A stretch of DNA of 64,000 bases, from positions 744,001 through 808,000 of the forward strand of contig CAWGIM010000001.1 of the NCBI GenBank assembly GCA_963822615.1. The letters are read 5' to 3'. The notes below the pieces were generated by a model. It was given only the letters and a program-made list of their open reading frames with translations. It did no database searches and was not told the DNA's origin. Below, one piece after another: positions 54,339 through 63,219 of this stretch. The position numbers and the translations under genes are program-made. Numbering within the stretch: the stretch's first letter is position 1; every line of letters starts with the position of its first letter. This stretch comes from Trebonia sp963822615. Its GTDB lineage: Bacteria > Actinomycetota > Actinomycetes > Streptosporangiales > Streptosporangiaceae.

Positions 54339-55334
54339 GGGCAGCCGGCGTCACCCGCCCGTCCGGCTGGCCCCGTTCTCCCGGCCGACCGGGCGGCTGG
54401 GCGCCGACGGCGCTGCCGGCCGGCCTGGTGCTGGCGGGCGCGGTCTCGGTGCAGTCCGGCGCGGGGATCGCGGCCCGGCTGTTCAGCCAGCTACCGCCCG
54501 CCGCGGTCACCACCCTGCGGCTGTGGTCGGCCGCCCTGATCTTGCTGATCGTGGCGGGCCGGGGCTCCGCCCGCGCGGCGGCCGGCCTGGCCCGGCGGCG
54601 CGCCTGGGCGGACAGCGTCATCACGCTCACGTTCGGTATCGCGCTTGGTTTTATGAACTTCGCGATCTACCAGGCGTTCGCGCGCATACCGCTCGGCATC
54701 GCGGTCACCATCGAGTTCCTGGGGCCGCTGACCGTCACCGTCACCGGGACCCTGCGCGGCGGCGGCCGGCGGGCGGCCGGCCTCGGCTACGCGGCGCTGG
54801 CCGCGGCGGGCGTGCTGCTGCTGGCGGGCACCGCCGGCGGGACCCGGCTGAACTGGGCGGGGGTTGCCTGGGCGGCCGCGGCGGGCGCTGCCTGGGCGGC
54901 TTACATCCTCGGCGCCAAGGCCGCCGGGCAGCGCCTGCCGGGCGCGTCCGGTCTGGTCATCGCGATGTGCGTGGCGGCCGTGGCGGTCACCGGGCCCGGG
55001 CTGGCGGTCGGCGGCACCGCCATGTTCCGGCCGTCGCTGCTGGCGGCGGGGGCCGCCGTGGGGGTGCTGTCGTCGGTCATTCCCTACTGGCTTGAGCTGG
55101 AGGCGCTGCGCCGGATCAGCGACCGGCCTGTTCGGCGTGTGGATGTCGGTGCAGCCCGCCGTGGCCGCGCTGATCGGCCTGGCCGTCCTCGGCCAGCGGC
55201 TATCGGTCACCGACTGGGCCGGGATCGGCTGCGTGGTCGCCGCGTCGGCGGGCGCGGCCGCGGTGACCCCCGTCGTCCCGGGCCCGGTACCCAGCGCGAC
55301 GCCCGCAGCGGGCGAGAACGGAGCGTTAGCATAG
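54335..55334 (+). CDS. EamA-family transporter, frameshifted near the 3' end
   Basis: This drug/metabolite transporter (RhtA-like amino-acid exporter group) has about ten helices. The start ATG overlaps the ABC permease stop (ATGA). The frame runs to LELEALRRIS and then breaks near 55120-55135. Removing one base joins it to TGLFGVWMSVQPAVAALIGL and a normal last helix pair ending at 55334. The second EamA repeat is complete after repair. The stop overlaps the ctaA start. An extra base in the sequence is likelier than decay. Confidence 0.8.
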
Positions 55335-56437
55335 TGCGCGTGCTGATGAAGATCGCCGGCCTGGTGTGGCGGCCGACGCCGCGGGTGCTGCGCGGCTGGG
55401 CGCTCGCGTCGGTGGTCGCCAACGCGGTGATCATCTCCACCGGCGCGGCGGTGCGCGTGTCCTCGTCCGGCCTGGGCTGCCCGGACTGGCCGAGCTGCAC
55501 CAAGAGCAGCGCGGTGGCGGCCCACTCGGTCGGCCAGACCACGCTCAACACCTGGATCGAGTTCGGCAACCGGCTGCTGAACTTCCCGCTGGTGGCGATC
55601 GCGGGGCTGACGTTCATCGCCTTCCTGCGCTACTACCGGGCCAGCGACCGGAGCCGCAAGGACCTGGTCTGGCTGTCGGCACTGCTGCCGCTCGGGGTGA
55701 TCGCCCAGGCGGTGCTGGGCGGGATCCTGGTGCTCCTCAAGCTGCCCCCGGCCCTGGTAGCGGCGCACTTCCTGCTGTCCACGGCGGTCATCTTGTCGGC
55801 GGCGGTGGTGCTGCACCGCCGGGCCTGCGTGCTGGCAGGGGCTGGCACTGCTCCCGCCAGCGCCCCGCCGGTCCGCCGGGACCTGCGGGTGCTGGCCGGG
55901 CTGCTGACCGGGGTGACCGGGCTGATGCTGGCCGCGGGCACGGTGGTGACCGGGACCGGGCCGCTGGCCGGCACCACCATCGACTCCCACGGCAGGAGGA
56001 CCACGGTGCCCCGGTTCCACTTCTCGCTCGCGTCCGTCACCCAGCTGCACGCCGACATCGGCTGGTTCATCGTCGCCCTGACGGTCGCGCTGGTGATCGG
56101 GCTGCGGTTCGCGGGCGGGTCGCGGCGGACGGTGCGGCTCGGCTGGACGGTGCTCGGCGGCCTGTGCCTGCAGGGCGCGATCGGGTACGCGCAGTACTTC
56201 AACCACCTGCCGGCCGGGCTGGTCTGGGTGCACGTGTCGGTCGCGGTGCTCATCTGGATCTTCGTGCTGCAGCTGTTCCTGTCCACCGGGACCGGGCTGC
56301 CGCGCGGCGGTACCGGCGCGACGGATGCCGCGGCCGACTTGCCCGCGGGCGGCGCCGGTCAGCCCTGGGCCGACGACACGCCCAGCGCCTCCACCAGCGT
56401 CTCCGCCAGCAGGTCACCGCGGCCGACCGCCTCGTAG
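55334..56437 (+). CDS. ctaA: Heme A synthase
   Basis: This protein has 367 residues from the GTG at 55334; GTG 55340 and ATG 55346 are alternatives. It has eight transmembrane helices and converts heme O to heme A for aa3-type cytochrome oxidase. The extracellular cysteine pair is in SSSGLGCPDWPSC. Histidines that could bind heme are in AAHFLLST, QLHADIGW and WVHVSVAV. In Bacillus CtaA the first site reads ExxHR; here it is EFGNR, with Asn in place of His. The last 79 bases overlap the convergent RSH gene. Confidence 0.9.
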   Translation: MRVLMKIAGLVWRPTPRVLRGWALASVVANAVIISTGAAVRVSSSGLGCPDWPSCTKSSAVAAHSVGQTTLNTWIEFGNRLLNFPLVAIAGLTFIAFLRYYRASDRSRKDLVWLSALLPLGVIAQAVLGGILVLLKLPPALVAAHFLLSTAVILSAAVVLHRRACVLAGAGTAPASAPPVRRDLRVLAGLLTGVTGLMLAAGTVVTGTGPLAGTTIDSHGRRTTVPRFHFSLASVTQLHADIGWFIVALTVALVIGLRFAGGSRRTVRLGWTVLGGLCLQGAIGYAQYFNHLPAGLVWVHVSVAVLIWIFVLQLFLSTGTGLPRGGTGATDAAADLPAGGAGQPWADDTPSASTSVSASRSPRPTAS

Positions 56438-58185
56438 AGGTCGTCCAGGTCGGCGTAGCCGAGGCGGCGGGCGGTGCTGAACGCGCTCCCGTCGTCCTCC
56501 AGGTCGCGCAGCTCCTGGCCGGGGCCATGGTCCGGCCCTGACCGCGCGCCGCTGGCGGCGGCGAGCGCGGCGGCGACCGCGGTGCGGCCGAGCGCGGCCG
56601 CTTCCTCGGCCTTGCGGCGGGCGATCGTCACCTTCAGGTGCGCCCGGGCATGGCCGCTGTGCGCGGCCGCCAGCCACGACTCGGGCGGGTCAGCGTACGG
56701 CCCGGTGATCAGGTCGACGACCTGGCCGTGGGCCAGGCGGTTCTCCATCGGCTTGCGCATCCCGTTGACGAGGACGCCGACCGCGCTGCCGGCGGTGGCC
56801 GGGGAGACCGCGTAGGCGAAGTCGACCGCGGTCGAGCCGGCCGGCAGCTTCACCGGCGCGCCGGCCGGGGTGAACACCACCATGCCGGCGCCGCTCAGGT
56901 CGGCCCGCAGCCCGTCGAGGAAGTCGCCCGGCGCGGCGAGCGGCTGCCAGGCCAGCAGCCGGTTCAGCCAGTCGAGGTCGGCCTGGCGGGCCAGGTCGGC
57001 GCTGACCCGGCCGTCCCGCCCGCCGGCCTCGCGGATCCTGGCAGCCACCCCGTAGGTCGCCACCGCGTCCATCGCCTGCGTCCTGATCAGCACGCCGACC
57101 GGCTGGCCGCCGGCCTGCACGGCCGTGTGCAGCGACCGGTACATGTTGTACTTGGGCATGCTGATGTAGTCACGGAACCGCCCGTCGACCGGGCTCCAGC
57201 GGCCGTGCAGCACCCCGAGCGCGATGTAGCAGTCAGCCTCGGCGCCGTCCACCACCACCACCAGGCGGGCGCCGTCGGTCGGCCGCAGCGCGGCCGCCGC
57301 GGGCGGGTCCGCCGCCAGGGCCGTCTCCGCTCCCCCGGCCTGGCCGGGTCCGGAGATCCAGCCGCCCGCCGCCCCTGGCTGCGCGCGGTGAATGGAGTAC
57401 AGGTGCCGGGCGCGGGCCGACACCCGCGCCCGGACCCCGGCCGCGGCCAGCTCGGCCCGCATCCCGGCGAGCAGCTCGCCGAGGGCGGACCGCCGCTCCG
57501 CGTCGGTCTCCGCCACCAGCGCGAGCACCCGCTGGTGGGCCTGCGGGGCGAGGTTGGCGAACGCCAGGTCCTCGATCTCCCGCTGGTAGTCGTAGAGCCC
57601 GAGCCGCTGCGCGAACGGGACCAGCAGCTCCATCGACGCGCGGGCGATCCGCTCGCGCTTCTCCCGCTTGGCGTGATGCCCCAGGGTGCGCAGGTTGTGC
57701 ACCCGGTCGGCCAGCTTGATGACCAGCACCCGCAGGTCGATCGAGGCGGCCAGGATCATCTTGCGGAACGTCTCCGCCTCGGCGTGGTCACCCCACCGGG
57801 ACCCGTCGAGCTTGGTGACCCCGTCCACCAGGACCGCCACCTCCGGGCCGAACTCGGCCTTGACCTGGCCGATGGTCAGCCCGGTGTCCTCCACCGTGTC
57901 ATGCAGCAGCGCCGCCACCAGGGTGGTGGTGTCCATCCCGATGTCCGCCAGCAGGATGGCGACCGCGAGCGGGTGGGTGATGTAGGGGGCGCCTGACTTG
58001 CGCATCTGGCCCGCGTGCCAGTGGTCGGCGACCGCGTAGGCCCGCTGCAGCAGCGCGGCGTCGGCGCCGGGGAACACCCGCCGGTGGGCGGCGATGAGCG
58101 GCCGGACCGCGTCCGCCACCGCGCTGTCGCCGGCGGCGGCGCCGCCCCCGAACACGGCCAGCCGCCGGGCTGCAGGCACCGCCAC
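56359..58185 (-). CDS. RelA/SpoT-family protein, hydrolase intact, synthetase degenerate
   Basis: This protein has 608 residues, shorter than full Rel (about 750-800). The HD hydrolase domain is complete: HAGQMRKSGAPYITHPLAVA, ALLHDTVEDTG and IKLADRVHNLRTL. In the synthetase region RDYISMPKYNMYRSLHTAV is kept. The usual ELQIRT glutamate is lost (VGVLIRT), MHxxAExG becomes MDAVATYG, and the early RPKxxYSI becomes RARHLYSI. A TGS-like domain follows (GMVVFTPAGAPVKLPAGSTAVDFAYAV). The ACT domain is absent. A ppGpp hydrolase is the likely role. Confidence 0.85.
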   Translation of the reverse strand: MAVPAARRLAVFGGGAAAGDSAVADAVRPLIAAHRRVFPGADAALLQRAYAVADHWHAGQMRKSGAPYITHPLAVAILLADIGMDTTTLVAALLHDTVEDTGLTIGQVKAEFGPEVAVLVDGVTKLDGSRWGDHAEAETFRKMILAASIDLRVLVIKLADRVHNLRTLGHHAKREKRERIARASMELLVPFAQRLGLYDYQREIEDLAFANLAPQAHQRVLALVAETDAERRSALGELLAGMRAELAAAGVRARVSARARHLYSIHRAQPGAAGGWISGPGQAGGAETALAADPPAAAALRPTDGARLVVVVDGAEADCYIALGVLHGRWSPVDGRFRDYISMPKYNMYRSLHTAVQAGGQPVGVLIRTQAMDAVATYGVAARIREAGGRDGRVSADLARQADLDWLNRLLAWQPLAAPGDFLDGLRADLSGAGMVVFTPAGAPVKLPAGSTAVDFAYAVSPATAGSAVGVLVNGMRKPMENRLAHGQVVDLITGPYADPPESWLAAAHSGHARAHLKVTIARRKAEEAAALGRTAVAAALAAASGARSGPDHGPGQELRDLEDDGSAFSTARRLGYADLDDLYEAVGRGDLLAETLVEALGVSSAQG

Positions 58186-58327
58186 GCCCCATTCCTCGCA
58201 GTCGGATGTTCACTCGCTGCGACAGACATTAGCCGCTGCGCGGCCGGCCCGCAGCCCCAACCCGTCCTCCGCCCCCCCGCCCTTCACGACCCCGCAGCGG
58301 CACGGGTGCGGGACCGCCGGAATCCGG

Positions 58328-58340
58328 TATTTTCTGGCTT
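58328..58340 (+). promoter_or_regulatory. Candidate -10 for a leaderless CipC-like gene
   Basis: TATTTT (58328-58333) is followed by seven bases and then the ATG at 58341. No ribosome-binding site is present. This spacing fits transcription starting at or next to the start codon. Confidence 0.4.
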
Positions 58341-58667
58341 ATGGGACTTTTTTCGCACCATCACGCGCGGGATGCCTACGACCAGGTCTACGGCGGCAGC
58401 CTCCCCCATCACCAGATGACCCATGAGCTGCTGGCGGGGGCGGCCTCGTTCGAGGCCATGCGCCTGTTCGAGCAGCACCGTGAGCGCGAGGGCATCCCCG
58501 AGCGCCACGAGCTGGCCAAGGAGCTGCTGGCCGGGTTCGTCGGCGCGGAGATCGAGAAGCACTTCGAGAGCGGCCGCTACGGCCACCTCAACCGGCGCGA
58601 GGCCCACCGGCTCGCCCGGGAGCAGGCGGAATCCCTCTACCAGCAGCAGTACGGGGCTCGCTGGTAA
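58341..58667 (+). CDS. CipC-like (DUF3759) small protein
   Basis: This protein has 108 residues. The fold family is recognised by ARDAYDQVYGG, then HHQMTHELLAGAASFEAMRLFEQH and HELAKELLAGFVGAEIEKHFE. DUF3759 was named from fungal CipC, a concanamycin-induced protein; bacterial members are fewer. The protein is hydrophilic, helical and histidine-rich at the N-terminus (FSHHHARD). Its role is unknown; fungal members respond to stress and antibiotics. It is a single gene with a probable leaderless start. Confidence 0.75.
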   Translation: MGLFSHHHARDAYDQVYGGSLPHHQMTHELLAGAASFEAMRLFEQHREREGIPERHELAKELLAGFVGAEIEKHFESGRYGHLNRREAHRLAREQAESLYQQQYGARW

Positions 58668-58805
58668 GGGGACCGCTGGCTGCGGTGCGGGGCGAAGCAC
58701 CCACCCGTTCGGAGTGTCACACTGGTCGATGCGATGATCGTCGGGACCGGGGCGGCCGGCCACCGGTGGCGGACCGCCTACCTTGGTCCCCCTGGAGGCA
58801 GCCTC

Positions 58806-59665
58806 GTGACCAGCCCGGTGACACCAGCCGACGACGAACCGCTGCGGCTGCGCCGCGACGGCGCGGTCGCCACCCTCACCCTCAACCGTCCCGCCCGGCT
58901 GAACGCGATCAGCTACGCCATGTTCGCCCGGCTGCCCGGGCTGCTGGCCGAGCTGGCGGGGGCGGCCGCGGCCGCGGGCCTGCGCGCGCTGGTGCTGCGC
59001 GGGGCCGGGCAGCCGGGCATTCTCGGCCGGCGCGGACATCTCCGAGTTCCAGGCCATCCGGGCGACCAAGGAGCAGACCGCCGCCTACGACGCCGCGGTG
59101 GTCGCGGCCGAGGAGGCGCTCGCGTCCTTCCCGCTGCCCACCGTCGCCGCGGTGCACGGCGACTGCTACGGCGGCGGCTGCGCGCTGGCCATCGCCTGCG
59201 ACGTGCGGTTCGCGGCGGCGGGCGCCCGGTTCGCGATCACCCCGGCCAAGCTGGGCATCGTCTACCCGCTGCGCGGCACCAAGCGGCTGGTCGACCTGGT
59301 CGGGCCGTCCCGCGCCAAGATCATCCTGATGACGGGGGCGGACTTCGGCGCCGCCCGGGCGCAGGCGCTCGGGCTGGTCGACGAGGTGTTCCCCGACCCC
59401 GAGGCGCTTGACGCGGGCGTGCACGCGTTCACCGCGCTGCTCGGCTCCCGCTCCGGGGTCACCCAGCGCGCCGCCAAGCAGACCGTCGCCCGCATCCTGG
59501 ACGGCGCCGACCGGGACGACGCGGCGCACGCGGCGCTGCAGGCGGCCGCGCTCGACAGCCCGGACTACGCGGAGGGAGTGCGCGCCTTCCTTGAGCGCCG
59601 CCCCCCGGTGTTCGGGTTATCCGGCCGGAGCCAGCCGCACCCGTTCGGGATGCTCGGGCCGTTGA
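58806..59665 (+). CDS. Enoyl-CoA hydratase/isomerase family protein, frameshifted
   Basis: GTG 58806 is chosen because GGAGG lies seven bases upstream. The crotonase fold is recognised by VATLTLNRPARLNAISYAMF at the N-terminus. The frame breaks near 59020; removing one base gives AFSAGADISEFQAIRATKEQ, the expected oxyanion-hole segment. HGDCYGGGCALAIACDVRFA, KLGIVYPLRGTKRL and AKIILMTGADF then follow in order. A second break near 59622 may decide the C-terminus; the end given uses the frame that stops at 59665. The substrate cannot be assigned. Confidence 0.72.
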
Positions 59666-59700
59666 CCGCACCCGGGCGGCGAGCGTGCCGTTCCTTGCTG

Positions 59701-60315
59701 TTATCCCGGCGGCGCGGCGCCGGGACCGAAGCCGGCCAGCTCCGCCGCCACCGCGTAGGGCAGGTGCCGCGGCCAGACCAGCAGCCCGCGGGCGAGGGAC
59801 CTGACCTGGAGCCTGCACGGGGTGAGGAGGTCGACGCAGTGCCGCCAGGCGCCCGCCTCGTCGCCGGCGAACCGGGTGCCGCCCAGGGCCGCGCGGAAGC
59901 GGCGGGCGTCGCCCCCGTCGTCGCGCCAGCCGGCCAGCCAGGCCCGCAGCTCCGCCTCGGCCGACGGCAGCGTCCAGCCGCGCAGTCCCTCCGCGACCTG
60001 CCCGGCGGCCGCGATCACGAACGCGTCCGGGCCGCCGCCCGCGACCTGGTGCACCCGGCCCGCGCTGCGCCCGCCGGCCCGGATGGAGGCCGAGCTGAAC
60101 CGCGCCCCGACCGCCAGGGCGGCCACCGCGTGCCCGGCCTCGTGCCACGCGGTGCGCACCGCCTCGCGCCGGGCGGGGGCGTACGACGCCGCGAAGCCGC
60201 CCGCGTAGCGCTGCCTGATCCAGGTGTCGTGGACCAGGGACTCGTCGTCGTAGCGGACCAGCCGGGCCAGCTCGGCGGTGACCGATGCCAGCGTCCGCTG
60301 CTCCCCCGGGGTCAT
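59701..60315 (-). CDS. Soluble HEAGH-motif peptidase-like protein
   Basis: This protein has 204 residues. The zinc motif is AWHEAGHAVAALAVGARFSSASI (residues about 57-79). The rest resembles the M41 (FtsH) protease domain without the AAA ATPase or membrane helices (FVIAAAGQVAEGLRGW corresponds to the segment after the zinc site). The third zinc ligand is not obvious. The ATG at 60313-60315 has no ribosome-binding site; TATAGT lies six bases before it, so the message is probably leaderless. Confidence 0.72.
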   Translation of the reverse strand: MTPGEQRTLASVTAELARLVRYDDESLVHDTWIRQRYAGGFAASYAPARREAVRTAWHEAGHAVAALAVGARFSSASIRAGGRSAGRVHQVAGGGPDAFVIAAAGQVAEGLRGWTLPSAEAELRAWLAGWRDDGGDARRFRAALGGTRFAGDEAGAWRHCVDLLTPCRLQVRSLARGLLVWPRHLPYAVAAELAGFGPGAAPPG

Positions 60316-60327
60316 GGCGCGACTATA
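60316..60327 (-). promoter_or_regulatory. Candidate -10 of a leaderless transcript (HEAGH gene)
   Basis: TATAGT on the minus strand (60322-60327) is a close match to the -10 consensus. It is separated from the ATG by six bases, the spacing expected when the start codon is the transcription start. Confidence 0.5.
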
Positions 60328-60421
60328 GGGGCGCTCCCCGGCCTGAGCGATCGCGGCTGTGCATGCACGATCACGAAACTCGGTGGCGGGCGGCCGGCCG
60401 GTGTGGTCAGATAGCGCCACC

Positions 60422-61105
60422 ATGGGCGATGACCTGGAACGCGAGGCCCCGGCGGCAGCGGTGCTGCCACTGCTGGCGCTGCGGATCACGGCCGGCCCGG
60501 TGGAGCTGCGCGGCATAACCGACGACCTGCTCGGCCCGCTGGCTGAGCTCGCCACCGACATCCACGACCGGGACTTCATGCCGTTCACCTTCCCCTGGTC
60601 GCTCACCCCGGCGCCCGACATGGCGCGCAGCGTGGCGCAGTACCACTGGGGGAACCGCTCGCGTTTCTCGGCTGAGCAGTGGAACGCCGACTTCGCCGTG
60701 TTCTACGACGGCGAGCTGGTCGGCTCCCAGGGCTTCGGCGCCGGCAACTACCTGGTGACGCGGACCGGCGAGACCGGCTCCTGGCTGGGCCGCCGGTTCC
60801 AGGGCCTGGGCATCGGCACCGCCATGCGCCAGGTGATCTGCGCGTTCGCCTTCGACCAGCTAGACGCGCGGTACGTCACCTCGAGCGCCTTCGCCGACAA
60901 CCCGGCCTCGCTGGCGGTCAGCCGGAAGGTCGGCTACGCCGACAACGGGACCGAGCTGCGCGACCGGCTCGGCCAGCCCGCCACCCTGCACCGCCTGCTG
61001 CTCGAGCCGGCCCGGCTGGTCCGCTACCCGCACCCGCTGACGGTGTCCGGGCTGGCGGGCTTCCGCCAGTCGATCGGCCTTGACGGGCCGGCCGCGGACC
61101 GATGA
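60422..61105 (+). CDS. GNAT-family N-acetyltransferase
   Basis: This protein has 227 residues. The N-terminal part is LRITAGPVELRGITDDLLGPLAELA. The acetyl-CoA-binding motif is SWLGRRFQGLGIGTAMRQVICAFAFDQL (residues about 120-147), with the usual R/Q-x-x-G-x-G/A core. Later, YVTSSAFADNPASLAVSRKVGYADNG is typical of the RimJ/RimL-like group that acetylates protein N-termini or small amines. No ribosome-binding site is obvious at the ATG 60422. It diverges from the HEAGH gene. Confidence 0.85.
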   Translation: MGDDLEREAPAAAVLPLLALRITAGPVELRGITDDLLGPLAELATDIHDRDFMPFTFPWSLTPAPDMARSVAQYHWGNRSRFSAEQWNADFAVFYDGELVGSQGFGAGNYLVTRTGETGSWLGRRFQGLGIGTAMRQVICAFAFDQLDARYVTSSAFADNPASLAVSRKVGYADNGTELRDRLGQPATLHRLLLEPARLVRYPHPLTVSGLAGFRQSIGLDGPAADR

Positions 61106-61156
61106 CGCAGCCCGGCCGCGACCGTCTTATCCAGCGACGCGGCGAAGGGACCGAAC

Positions 61157-61648
61157 ATGCCGGATATCAAGCGCGAGCTGCTGGAGTGCCTGCAGTACCA
61201 GCGGGCCTCGGCCCGCGCGGTCGTCGACGGGCTGAGCGAGGACCGCTGGCACACCCCGGCGGTGCCGTCGGGCTGGACGGTGGCCGGGATGATCGCCCAC
61301 CTGGGCAACGCCGAGCGGCACTGGTTCCAGGGGGTGGTCGCGGACGCGGACGCTCCCCTGCCGTGGGACGAGGGGCTGCCGCCCTATCACCCGGCGATGA
61401 CCTTCACCCTGGACCGCCCGCCGGCCGACATCCTGGCCTACTACCGGGCGGCCACCGACCGGGCCGACCTGGTGCTGGCCGCGGTCGAGCTGTCGGACCT
61501 GGCCCGCGGCAGGCACGCCGACGAGCCGCGGCCGTACACCGTCAGCGAGGTAATCCTGCACGTCATCGAGGAGACAGCGGCGCACACGGGGCACCTGGAG
61601 ATTGCCCGGGAGCTGCTCGACGGTGCGACCGGGCTGGGGCTGCGCTAG
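61157..61648 (+). CDS. DinB-family (DUF664-like) protein
   Basis: This protein has 163 residues. It is a four-helix DinB-fold protein: RELLECLQYQRASARAVVDGLSE, then VAGMIAHLGNAERHWFQGV and VILHVIEETAAHTGHLEIAREL. Metal ligands would be His in AHLGNAERHW and the two histidines in HVIEETAAHTGH. Actinobacterial members often act as mycothiol-dependent transferases. It starts 51 bases after the GNAT gene, so the two may be co-transcribed. Confidence 0.85.
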   Translation: MPDIKRELLECLQYQRASARAVVDGLSEDRWHTPAVPSGWTVAGMIAHLGNAERHWFQGVVADADAPLPWDEGLPPYHPAMTFTLDRPPADILAYYRAATDRADLVLAAVELSDLARGRHADEPRPYTVSEVILHVIEETAAHTGHLEIARELLDGATGLGLR

Positions 61649-61658
61649 CCAGATAAAG

Positions 61659-61691
61659 CTTGTAGACATACAATAGATATATGTCTACAAG
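61659..61691. promoter_or_regulatory. Perfect 12-base inverted repeat over the MFS start codon (MarR operator candidate)
   Basis: CTTGTAGACATA (61659-61670) and TATGTCTACAAG (61680-61691) are exact inverse complements with a nine-base spacer. The right arm contains the ATG (61681). A -10-like TACAAT (61669-61674) lies six bases before the ATG, inside the dyad. Occupation would block both promoter and start. The MarR gene at the end of the operon is the obvious candidate binder. Confidence 0.72.
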
Positions 61692-63219
61692 TAATCGGCG
61701 TGCCCCCGACCAGCGCCCCTGGCTGATCCTCGCCATCTGCTGCCTGAGCCTGCTGATCGTGGGCACCGACGCCACCATCGTCAACGTCGCGCTGCCCGCG
61801 ATCAGGCAGGACCTGCACGCCTCGCTGAGCGGGCTGCAGTGGTCGGTCGACGCCTACACCCTGGTCATCGCCAGCTTCCTGATGGCGGCCGGGTCGACCG
61901 CGGACCGCTTCGGCCGCCGCCGGGTGTTCCAGGCCGGACTGGCCCTGTTCACCCTCGGGTCGCTGCTGTGCAGCGTGTCGACCAGCGCGACCATGCTGGT
62001 GATCTTCCGCTGCGTGCAGGCCCTGGGCGGTGCGATGCTCAACCCGGTGGCCCTGTCGATCATCAGCAACACGTTCACCGAGCGGAAGGCGCGGGCACGG
62101 GCGATGGGCGTCTGGGGCGCCGTCTTCGGTGTCAGCCTCGCGCTCGGCCCGGTCCTCGGCGGGCTGCTGGTCACCAGCCTGACCTGGCGGGCGGTGTTCT
62201 GGATCAACATCCCGATCGGGATCGCCGCGATCGTGCTGACCCAGCTTCTGGTGCCCGAGTCGAAGGCGGCCGCCGCGCGCCGCTTCGACCCGTACGGGCA
62301 GGTACTGGTCATCCTCATGCTGGCCACGGTGACCTTCGGGGTGATCGAGGGGCCGTCCCGCGGCTGGGGGTCGCCGCTGATCGCGGCGATGTTCGCCGTC
62401 GGCGCGCTGGCGGCGGTCAGCCTGGTGCTGGTGGAGTCGCGCCGGGCCGAGCCGCTGCTCCAGGTCCGGTTCTTCCGCAGCCTGCCGTTCAGCGGCGCCA
62501 GCGTGATCGCGGTGCTCTCGTTCGGCGTACTGGGCGGTTTCCTGTTCATCAACACCCTGTACCTGCAGGACGGGCGCGGCTACAGCGCGCTGCGGGCGGG
62601 CCTGATGACGCTGCCGATGGCGGTGATGATCTGCGTGTTCGCGCCGATCTCGGGCCGGCTGGTCGCCAGCCGCGGCCCGCGGCTGCCGATGGTGCTGGCC
62701 GGCCCGCTGATGGCGGTGGCGGCGGCGCTCCTGCTGCGCCTCAGCGATAGCACGCCGACCTGGTACCTGCTGGTTGACTACCTGCTCTTCGGCCTCGCCT
62801 TCGGCCTGGTCAACGCGCCGATCTCGAACACCGCGGTGTCCGGCATGCCGAACAGCCAGGCGGGCGTGGCGGCGTCGGTCGCGTCGGCCAGCAGGCAGAC
62901 CGGCAACACCATCGGCGTCGCCGTCAGCGGCTCGATCGTGGCGGCCGCGGTGGCCGGCACCGCCGCCGCCGGCGGCGTGAGCGCCCCCGGGCTGGCCGCC
63001 GCCAGCCACGCCGCCTGGGCGGTGCTGGTCGCCTGCGGCATCGGGGTGACGGTAATCGGGTACGCGTCCACCTCCCGGCGCGCACTCGGCACCGCGCGGC
63101 GGGTGCGTGAGATGCTGGACGAGCCGGCCCCGGCGAGTGCGCCTGAGCCCGCGGGTGAGCCGGCCCGGACGGCGGAGCGGGAAGGACAGGCTAGTGACAC
63201 GACAGCCGGAGGCCGGTGA
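61681..63219 (+). CDS. MFS multidrug efflux transporter, DHA2 (14-helix) type
   Basis: This protein has 512 residues. Family motifs are IVGTDATIVNVALPAIRQDL (helix 1), AAGSTADRFGRRRVFQAG (motif A) and LGPVLGGLLVTSLTWRAVFWINIPIG (motif C and beyond). About 14 helices are seen. The C-terminal 50 residues are hydrophilic. The start has no ribosome-binding site and is probably leaderless. Drug or metabolite export controlled by the downstream MarR protein is the usual arrangement. Confidence 0.9.
   Translation: MSTSNRRAPDQRPWLILAICCLSLLIVGTDATIVNVALPAIRQDLHASLSGLQWSVDAYTLVIASFLMAAGSTADRFGRRRVFQAGLALFTLGSLLCSVSTSATMLVIFRCVQALGGAMLNPVALSIISNTFTERKARARAMGVWGAVFGVSLALGPVLGGLLVTSLTWRAVFWINIPIGIAAIVLTQLLVPESKAAAARRFDPYGQVLVILMLATVTFGVIEGPSRGWGSPLIAAMFAVGALAAVSLVLVESRRAEPLLQVRFFRSLPFSGASVIAVLSFGVLGGFLFINTLYLQDGRGYSALRAGLMTLPMAVMICVFAPISGRLVASRGPRLPMVLAGPLMAVAAALLLRLSDSTPTWYLLVDYLLFGLAFGLVNAPISNTAVSGMPNSQAGVAASVASASRQTGNTIGVAVSGSIVAAAVAGTAAAGGVSAPGLAAASHAAWAVLVACGIGVTVIGYASTSRRALGTARRVREMLDEPAPASAPEPAGEPARTAEREGQASDTTAGGR

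Noticed and set aside
54349..54358. TCACCCGCC half-site at the start of eamA
   Set aside because: It lies in coding sequence and has no second arm, so chance occurrence in GC-rich DNA is likely.
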